From Streptomyces griseoruber (lineage in GTDB: Bacteria; Actinomycetota; Actinomycetes; Streptomycetales; Streptomycetaceae): 64,000 nt of DNA. The notes under the pieces are model-generated. The model did no database searches. It was not told where the DNA came from and saw only the letters and a program-made list of their open reading frames with translations. Position numbers and translations under genes: made by a program. This document shows positions 58,110 through 64,000 of the stretch, piece by piece (position 1 is the stretch's first letter; each line of letters starts with the position of its first letter). The stretch is taken from positions 1 to 64,000 of the forward strand of contig NZ_KQ948770.1 in assembly GCF_001514205.1 (NCBI RefSeq), written 5' to 3'.

Positions 58110-59009
58110 TCAGGACCAGGTGAGGCCCGTCAGGCGCTCGTAGGCCTCGATGTACTTGGCGCGGGTCGCGTCGACGATCTGCTGGGGCAGCGGCGGCGGG
58201 GGCTGCTCGCTCTTGCGGTCCCAGCCGGACTCGGACGAGGTGAGCCAGTCACGGACGAACTGCTTGTCGTACGACGGCTGGGCGCGGCCCGGCTGCCACT
58301 GGTCGGCCGGCCAGAAGCGGGAGGAGTCCGGGGTGAGGACCTCGTCGGCGATGACGAGGGTGTCGCCGTCGAAGCCGAACTCGAACTTGGTGTCGGCGAG
58401 GATGACGCCCCGGTCGCGGGCGATGTCGCGGGCGCGGCCGTAGACGGCGAGGGTGGCCTGGCGGAGCTGGGCGGCGGTGTCGGCGCCGACCTGGCGGGCG
58501 ACCTCCTCGTAGGAGACGTTCTCGTCGTGTTCGCCGACGGCGGCCTTGGTGGCCGGGGTGAAGATCGGGGCGGGGAGTTCGCTGCCGTCGACCAGGCCCT
58601 CGGGGAGGGCGAGGCCGCAGACCGTGCGCGACTCGACGTACTCGACGAGGCCGGAGCCGGTGAGATAGCCGCGGGCCACGCACTCGACCGGGAGCATCCG
58701 CAGGGACTTGCAGACCAGGGTGCGGCCGGCCCAGTCGGCGGGGGCGCCGGGGGGCAGTTCGGTGCTGAGGACGTGGTTGGGGACCAGGTCGGCGAGCTGG
58801 TCGAACCACCACAGGGAGAGCTGGGTGAGGACGCGGCCCTTGTCGGGGATCTCGGTCGGCAGCACCCAGTCGTAGGCGGACATGCGGTCGCTGGCGACCA
58901 TCACGAGGTCGCCCGCCTCGTTCTGGTACAGCTCGCGCACCTTGCCGGTGTGCAGATGCACCAGGCCCGGCACCTGGAGGGGCTCGGGCTTTTCTACGAA
59001 TCCGGACAC
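58110..59009 (-). CDS. purC: SAICAR synthetase
   Basis: A 299-residue protein from GTG 59009 (MSGFVEKPEPLQ) with GGAGG upstream. It couples CAIR and aspartate with ATP. Markers: HTGKVRELYQ, ASDRMSAYDWVLP, VECVARGYLTGSG, GVILADTKFEFG and ADEVLTPDSSRFW. Long (~299) form. Next gene upstream is the dimethylformamidase-like gene, 105 bp away on the same strand. Confidence 0.96.
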   Translation of the reverse strand: MSGFVEKPEPLQVPGLVHLHTGKVRELYQNEAGDLVMVASDRMSAYDWVLPTEIPDKGRVLTQLSLWWFDQLADLVPNHVLSTELPPGAPADWAGRTLVCKSLRMLPVECVARGYLTGSGLVEYVESRTVCGLALPEGLVDGSELPAPIFTPATKAAVGEHDENVSYEEVARQVGADTAAQLRQATLAVYGRARDIARDRGVILADTKFEFGFDGDTLVIADEVLTPDSSRFWPADQWQPGRAQPSYDKQFVRDWLTSSESGWDRKSEQPPPPLPQQIVDATRAKYIEAYERLTGLTWS

Positions 59010-59114
59010 GGTTCCTCCCCGTGGTTCTGTCCTAGGCCTTGATTCTCCCGTACATCGGGATGGAGCAAGGACGGAGGGTCCGTCGACCCCGTGGGGAGGT
59101 GTCATGGGGAGGTG

Positions 59115-60641
59115 TCAGTCGCGCTTGCAGATGCGGTCGAGGAGGTTGGCGGTGGCGCGCTGGACCCGGGGGTCGACATGGCCGGGGCGGTCCAGTGCGG
59201 GGGACCAGGCGAAGGTGCCGGAGGCGAAGACGAGGGCGCCCGAGGGGGCGCGGTAGAGGGAGGTCTCCTGGTGGCGCAGGACGCCCTCGTGGTCGGTGTA
59301 CGGGGAGTGGGCGAGGAGGATGCGGTCCTCGTGGGGCGGGAGCGGGGTGCGCGGGAAGTAGCGGTCGGCCTCGCCCGCGACCAGGCCCTCGATGCCCTCG
59401 CCCTCATGGGTTCCGGTGGCCTCCCAGAGCCAGTGGTCGGCGTTGCGCACGATCAGCGGCTGCGGCTCGGGGACCCGGCCGGCGTACTGGATGCCGACCA
59501 GCTGCTGCTCGGCGCGGTCGATCTCCCGCCAGAGGACGGACTTGCCGGGGCCCTTGCGTTTTCGGCAGGTGAGCAGCCGGGCGGGGACTCCGGACGGGGA
59601 CGGGCCCAGCTCCACCTGCCAGTACAGGCTGTTGGCGGAGAGGAAGACCAGGGAGGTGCCGCTGTCGCGGGCGAGTTCGACCGTGCGGCGCATGTTCGTC
59701 GACCAGTACTCGTCGTGGCCGGGGAAGACCAGGCCCCGGTAGCGGGTGGGGTCGATCCGGCCGGAGTGCAGATCGCGGGCGTCGGCGTAGGCGAGGTCGT
59801 AGCCGTAGCGCTCGGCCCAGCGGATGACGTCGTAGGCGTGGCCGACGTGCAGGGGCAGGCCCGCGCCCGCGTACGGCCGGTCGAAGGAGACCGTGGTCGC
59901 GGCGTCGGCCTCGCCGAGGAGACGGCCGTTCCCGTCCCAGGCGTGGTAGAAGCTGGCGCCGGTGCGGCCGTCCTCGGGGTAGAGGTTGTAGGCCTGCCAG
60001 GTGACGTCGGGCAGGAGCAGCAGCAGGTCGGCGGGGTGCTGGTCGCGGATCGTGAAGGGGATGTGGGAGCGGTAGCCGTCGGCCGTGGTGAGGACGGCGA
60101 CATACGCCCCGACACTCCAGTACGAGGGGACCTGGAGCCGCCAGGAGAGCCACCAGTGGTGGCAGGAGACCGTGCGGTCGGCGGTCAGCGGCGGGGGCTG
60201 GACGATGCCGGCGAGACGCGGGCTGGTGGTGATCTTGGCGGCGCCGGCCCCGTCGTAGTGGCCGATGCGGTAGATGTCGACGCTGAACTCCTGGGGCGGG
60301 TCGACCGTGATGTGGAAGTCGACGGCCTCGCCGGGGGCGACCGCGCCGGTGGAGGTGAAGCCCTTGATCTGGCGGCGGACGTCGTCGGCGGAGCGGGGGA
60401 CGCCGGACGCGGACGCCGAGCCGGGTGCCGTGCGGGGGCCCGGGACCTTGGGGCCGCCCTCGCCGCCCGGCCTGCGCGCCGGGGCCGGGTCGACGTACCA
60501 GGGGACGACCTGGCCCGTGTCGTCGAAGTACGTCTCGCTGCCGCGCAGCCAGGGGACGGGGCCCTGGCCGAACGGATCCGTCACGGCGTGGGCCAGTGCT
60601 CCCGACTCCCAGCGGCGGATGTGCTCCGGTCCCGGTGCCAT
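59115..60641 (-). CDS. N,N-dimethylformamidase large-subunit-like protein
   Basis: A 508-residue protein with GGAGGGGAG upstream of ATG 60641. N-terminal beta-sandwich-like part (~90-200: FTSTGAVAPGEAVDFHITVD, FSVDIYRIGHYDGAGA), then a class I glutamine-amidotransferase-like fold (~205-480: LLLLPDVTWQAYNLY, YRGLVFPGHDEYWSTNMR). This matches the DMFase beta-subunit C-terminal family, which is mostly uncharacterised; known members hydrolyse N,N-dimethylformamide via an Fe centre. The actual substrate here is unknown. No signal peptide. Confidence 0.82.
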   Translation of the reverse strand: MAPGPEHIRRWESGALAHAVTDPFGQGPVPWLRGSETYFDDTGQVVPWYVDPAPARRPGGEGGPKVPGPRTAPGSASASGVPRSADDVRRQIKGFTSTGAVAPGEAVDFHITVDPPQEFSVDIYRIGHYDGAGAAKITTSPRLAGIVQPPPLTADRTVSCHHWWLSWRLQVPSYWSVGAYVAVLTTADGYRSHIPFTIRDQHPADLLLLLPDVTWQAYNLYPEDGRTGASFYHAWDGNGRLLGEADAATTVSFDRPYAGAGLPLHVGHAYDVIRWAERYGYDLAYADARDLHSGRIDPTRYRGLVFPGHDEYWSTNMRRTVELARDSGTSLVFLSANSLYWQVELGPSPSGVPARLLTCRKRKGPGKSVLWREIDRAEQQLVGIQYAGRVPEPQPLIVRNADHWLWEATGTHEGEGIEGLVAGEADRYFPRTPLPPHEDRILLAHSPYTDHEGVLRHQETSLYRAPSGALVFASGTFAWSPALDRPGHVDPRVQRATANLLDRICKRD

Positions 60642-60899
60642 GGCGCTCCCCTCCCTGGTGCCCCCGTGATCGTCCGGCGGTGCGGTCGCTTCGCGCTGAA
60701 CGCCGACTGACCGGCCGGCAGGTCGGCTGTCCTATGTCGCACGCCCATGCCATGGGCGCGATCGGTCCCAGCACATCACATAACGCGCGCAGACAGTCAC
60801 TATTCGTTGCGAATTGGCCGAAAGTGGAACCAGGGGGTCCGTTCCGGGCGGGCGGGGTGGGGACGGGTGCGGTCAGGGGTGGCCGGCGGGGCCGGGAGG

Positions 60900-63311
60900 T
60901 CAGCCGAGGCGGACGGGCTTCTCGGGGCGTATGCCCAGTTCCACCAGCCAGGCGCGCAGGGGGGTCCCGTCACCGTCCTCCACCAGGCTGAGAACGCGGG
61001 GGGCGAGGTCGGCCACGCGCTCGCCGTCGACGAGGAGGGTGGGGCCGTCGAGCCAGTCGAGACCGGGGGTCGCCCCGACGGTGTCCATCGCGGCGCAGCA
61101 CACCATCGCCGTGACGTGGTCGGCGAGCAGTTCACGGTCGGTGCGTGGGGGCTGGAGCGGGAAGAGCGGAAGCGCGCCGTCCTCCCAGAGGGGACCGTCG
61201 GGGCCGCCCTGACCGCCGCTGGGCACGGGCGGCTTCGCCGCCGTCGCCTCCTCCCGCGCCACCTCCGAACCGAGCCGCGCGGCGAGCGCCGAGCAGCGGG
61301 GGTTGGGGGCGGGGAGACCCTCCACGTCGTCGTCCTCGGCGCCCTCTTCGTCCTGGTCGTCCTCGTAGTCCTGGTGGTCCACGTAGTCCTGGTGGTCCAC
61401 GTGGCCGTCCCCGATCTCGGCGCCGGCGTCGGGTCGGGTGGGAGGTGCGGTGTCCGCGGGGCGCGGGGCGGCGCCTGCGAAGGTTTCGGCGGAGGTGTCG
61501 GCGGCGGCGGGAGGCGTCGGGGCCGTGGGGGTGATCGGGACCGTGGGGGCTGTGGGGGCTGTGGGGGGCATGGGGGCCGTGGAGGTTGTGGAGGCCGTCG
61601 GAGTCGTGGAGGCCGTCGGGTCCGTGGGGCCGCCCTCGTCCTCGGCGGAGCGGCCCGCCGTCGAGTCACCTGTCGAGTCGCCCCGGTCCGTGAGGGCCTC
61701 GGCCGCCGTCGAGTCGCCCGAGTCCGTAAGCGCCTCGGCCCCTGCCGGGCTACCCCGGTCCGCGGGGTCCTCGGCCCCTGCCGGGGCGCCATGGTCCGCG
61801 GGGGCCTCGACCCCCGCCGGGGCACCATGGCCTGCATGGGCCCCGGCCCATGTCGGGGCATCGGGGTCCGTGAGGGTCCCGGCCGCCGGCGGATCGTCCC
61901 GGTCCGGCAAGGCGTCCCCGATCAGCAGGGATTCCCTGGCCGATGCCCGGCCCGCCTGAGGGGTTGTCGTCGGGGCGTCCGGGTGCGAGGGGCTCGTGGG
62001 GGACGTCGGGTCGGTGTCGTCGGCCGTCAGATGGTCCAGGACGCGGGCCAGGGTGGGGCCGGCCGGATGGTGGGACGCGGGGTCGGGGGTGGGGCGGACG
62101 CCGAGGGAGTCGAGGACGCGGTGGAGGCGGGCCGCGTCGGTGCGCCACTTGCGGTCGACGACCTCCTCCGGATACTCCTGCCAGTCCACCGGGGACCAGT
62201 CCGGGCCGCACTCCGCGGGCCCGCCGTGGAAGAGGCGGGCGGCGAGCAGGGAGGCGGCCTCGTCCACCGCACCGGGCTCTTCGAGCAGGTCACAGGCGGG
62301 CCGCTCACCGAGGCGGGAGGCGAATCCCTCGGCCAGGCGGTCCCGGCGGGACAGCTCGGTCAGCGCGGCCACGACACCGGCGTCCAGCCGGGAGGGCCAG
62401 CGGCCCATCCGCCAGGCCGGCAGCGCGACCCGGGTCAGCAGCCGGTCCCAGCCCGCGTACGCGAGGCCCACCTGCTCCTGGGCGACGATCCGCAGCCCGT
62501 AGTCCACCGCCTGGGCGCGCTCGGCGGCCGCGGCGGCCACACCCCGCTCCATCTCGGCGGCGTGCACCTGGCAGCTGCGCAGCATCAGCCGGCTGGCCCA
62601 GCCGATGCCGGCGCAGACCAGACGGGCGGCGGGACATCGCCCGCGGTCGGCGGAGACGGCCACCGCGGCGTCCAGTCCGCGCACGAAGCGCCGGGCCGCG
62701 GCTATGTCGGGGTGCGCCGAAGGGCCCGTACCGGCGACGACCGGGGCGAGGACGGCGCGCAGTTCGCCGACGCGCATCCACCACAGGAAGGGGGAGCCGA
62801 TGACGAGGACCGGCGCCGTCGCCGTACGACGGGGCAGGTGGTGGCGGCTCGGGCCCGCGCCGGCGATCTCGTCGCCGCGCAGCGGCGCGGGCGGACCGTG
62901 GGCCGGGTGGGTGCGGTCCTCCAGCCAGCTGTCGCAGTCCGGGGTGAGCGCTATGGCGGAGGGCGCGGGGACGTCGAGACGGTCGGCGAGGTCGCGCACC
63001 AGCCGGTACAGATCGGGTGCCGCTTTCTCGGCGACGGCGACCGTGGGGCTGACGGCGGGACGGGCACGGGCGACGACCAGGCCCACGGCCCCGGCGGCGA
63101 GCAGGACGACCAGCGCGACCACGCCCACCACCCAGCGGGCGCCGTCCCAGCCCGGGCCCACGAGGTGTCCCGTGGAACCACCGGCGAGCAGGATCACGGC
63201 GGCGGCCGCGGGCAGCAGCGCGACGGCGAGCGCCCGGCTGCGGACCCGCAGCACGGCCAGCGCCCGGGCCCGCGCACTCTGCGCGCCCGCCTCCACTCCC
63301 ATACCGGTCAC
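60900..63311 (-). CDS. Large membrane protein, degenerate M48-peptidase-like
   Basis: An 803-residue protein, GTG 63311 (or ATG 63302). Two N-terminal helices (~28-50 and ~60-82), then a region that follows the M48 pattern: DLYRLVRDLADRLDVPAPSA, APVLVIGSPFLWWMRVGEL and RAVLAPVVAGTGP, where active relatives have HExxH. The zinc site is thus absent. A long low-complexity stretch (~440-660: PAGAEDPADRG, PTAPTAPTVPITPTAP, HVDHQDYVDHQDYEDDQDEE) separates it from a folded C-terminus with WLVELGIRPEKPVRLG. Probably a structural or regulatory membrane protein; function unknown. Confidence 0.75.
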   Translation of the reverse strand: MTGMGVEAGAQSARARALAVLRVRSRALAVALLPAAAAVILLAGGSTGHLVGPGWDGARWVVGVVALVVLLAAGAVGLVVARARPAVSPTVAVAEKAAPDLYRLVRDLADRLDVPAPSAIALTPDCDSWLEDRTHPAHGPPAPLRGDEIAGAGPSRHHLPRRTATAPVLVIGSPFLWWMRVGELRAVLAPVVAGTGPSAHPDIAAARRFVRGLDAAVAVSADRGRCPAARLVCAGIGWASRLMLRSCQVHAAEMERGVAAAAAERAQAVDYGLRIVAQEQVGLAYAGWDRLLTRVALPAWRMGRWPSRLDAGVVAALTELSRRDRLAEGFASRLGERPACDLLEEPGAVDEAASLLAARLFHGGPAECGPDWSPVDWQEYPEEVVDRKWRTDAARLHRVLDSLGVRPTPDPASHHPAGPTLARVLDHLTADDTDPTSPTSPSHPDAPTTTPQAGRASARESLLIGDALPDRDDPPAAGTLTDPDAPTWAGAHAGHGAPAGVEAPADHGAPAGAEDPADRGSPAGAEALTDSGDSTAAEALTDRGDSTGDSTAGRSAEDEGGPTDPTASTTPTASTTSTAPMPPTAPTAPTVPITPTAPTPPAAADTSAETFAGAAPRPADTAPPTRPDAGAEIGDGHVDHQDYVDHQDYEDDQDEEGAEDDDVEGLPAPNPRCSALAARLGSEVAREEATAAKPPVPSGGQGGPDGPLWEDGALPLFPLQPPRTDRELLADHVTAMVCCAAMDTVGATPGLDWLDGPTLLVDGERVADLAPRVLSLVEDGDGTPLRAWLVELGIRPEKPVRLG

Positions 63312-63660
63312 GACCGGAACTCACCCCCTCACCGTCTCGCGGTCCTGGCTCGCCTGCTCTTGCTCACTCCCCCACTGTGGCACCCGCCACTGACATCGCA
63401 ATGCCGGTGGGCCAAGTGCCGGAATGCTTGCGCCGCACCCTAGTTGGCGCTCCGGCCTCCGTCAGCCGGATAGCTCAGCGCTCACTCGATGGAATGGCTT
63501 TGGGGAAAGGTGAAAGACGGTGGGCAACGATCAGGCCCCGGGTTCCAGGGGTGTCCGCGAGGGATTCCCCAGAGGCCCGGGGCCTGGTGTCTGGTGTCTG
63601 GTGTCTGGTGGCCTGGTGGCCTGGGTGGTGCGGTGGGAATGCGGTCCGTTCGCCGGCGTG
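63312..63660. other. Intergenic region with short tandem repeats
   Basis: About 350 bp without a supported gene. Near 63586-63630 is a run of TGGTGTC (three times) followed by TGGTGGCC units. GCCGGATAGCTCAG at 63465-63478 resembles the 5' half of a tRNA, but no cloverleaf follows. Promoter DNA for the membrane-protein gene must lie here. Confidence 0.5.
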
Positions 63661-64000
63661 TTATGCGCCCGCCGCCGCCTTCGCCGCGATGTCCGTACGG
63701 TGCTGGGAGCCGTCGAGACCGATGCGCGTGACGGCCTGGTACGCCCGTTCGCGGGCCTCGGTGAGGTCCGTGCCGGTCGCGGTGACGGACAGCACACGAC
63801 CGCCCGCGCTGACGACCGTCTCGCCGTCCTTCTTCGTCCCGGCGTGCAGGACGTACGCGTGCGGGGCGTCCTCGGCGGCCACCGCGTCGAGGCCGGTGAT
63901 GGCGTCGCCGGTGCGCGGGGTGCCGGGGTAGTTGTGCGAGGCGATGACGACGGTGACGGCCGCGTCCTCGCTCCAGCGCAGGCGCTCCAGGTCGGCGAGG
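63661..64000 (-). CDS. purD: Phosphoribosylamine-glycine ligase, C-terminal part (cut by window end)
   Basis: The last ~112 codons of PurD: LERLRWSEDAAVTVVIASHN, YPGTPRTGDAITGLD, then VVSAGGRVLSVTATGTDLTE and RAYQAVTRIGLDGSQHRTDI, which match the ATP-grasp C-domain of GAR synthetase (step 2 of purine synthesis). The 5' part lies beyond base 64000. Stop TAA at 63661-63663. Confidence 0.93.
   Translation of the reverse strand, partial: LADLERLRWSEDAAVTVVIASHNYPGTPRTGDAITGLDAVAAEDAPHAYVLHAGTKKDGETVVSAGGRVLSVTATGTDLTEARERAYQAVTRIGLDGSQHRTDIAAKAAAGA

Noticed and set aside
63465..63540. tRNA-like start GCCGGATAGCTCAG
   Set aside because: No anticodon stem, T-arm or matching 3' acceptor follows; chance resemblance or a worn remnant.

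Overview
This window is high-GC chromosomal DNA from a Streptomyces core region. The evidence is the wall-to-wall GC-biased coding with many GTG starts, the developmental genes bldC, an orf1590-type sporulation gene and an Lsr2 paralogue, an AtrA-like TetR regulator, a SARP/AfsR-type regulator, and a gene order that, as I remember it, matches the S. coelicolor SCO4068-SCO4122 stretch read backwards. A perfect parS site and the upstream region of an rRNA operon fit a location in the origin-proximal half of the chromosome. I see no prophage, integrase, transposase or CRISPR array.

Region 1-9.9 kb: the left edge is the multi-promoter leader of an rRNA operon that runs leftward out of the window. 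Then come a MarR regulator and a divergent MFS exporter, a SAM methyltransferase, a PAS/SpoIIE-type phosphatase fused to an anti-sigma-like ATPase domain, type II NADH dehydrogenase, atrA, and an ECF sigma factor joined in one chain to a zinc-finger-like segment, a membrane helix and an NPCBM carbohydrate-binding-type domain. 9.9-18 kb: an AfsR-like SARP/NB-ARC regulator, an asparagine-synthetase-like protein without the expected catalytic residues, and the orf1590-type gene.

18-34.6 kb: LhgO-type oxidase, trmB, PrsW-like protease, aldo/keto reductase, an M23 peptidase preceded by a ydaO-type (c-di-AMP) riboswitch, initiator tRNA, a small flavin-type module (domain-swapped RibD-like protein, MarR regulator, stand-alone GTP cyclohydrolase II) with repeated TTCAAA/TTTGAA operators, a NudK-type Nudix hydrolase, tRNA-Lys, an amino-acid permease, a DEAD-box helicase with a repeat-built RGG-like tail, a lipoprotein, a zincin-like protein and a membrane metallophosphoesterase. 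34.7-45.4 kb: tRNA-Glu/Asp/Phe with parS between Asp and Phe, a secreted Ig-like protein, HrpA helicase, a second tRNA-Asp, bldC and its neighbours, valine dehydrogenase, and a DUF3073 protein.

45.4-64 kb: purine biosynthesis, all on the minus strand but in separate blocks (purM, purF; purS-purQ-purL as an overlapping operon; purC; purD cut by the window end). Between the blocks are a DinB/MDMPI-type protein, a GC-rich repeat array that abuts a transporter remnant, the Lsr2 paralogue, three tRNA-Gly genes, an ABC exporter plus two-component system lying between two identical tRNA-Gly(GCC) genes, a dimethylformamidase-like protein, and a large membrane protein that looks like a degenerate M48 peptidase.

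The most unusual items are the membrane-tethered sigma factor, the degenerate asparagine-synthetase and M48-like proteins, the MarR-controlled flavin module, the parS site inside a tRNA cluster, and the repeat/remnant locus at 49.1-49.7 kb. No similarity search was run: family calls rest on motifs read from the translated sequence.
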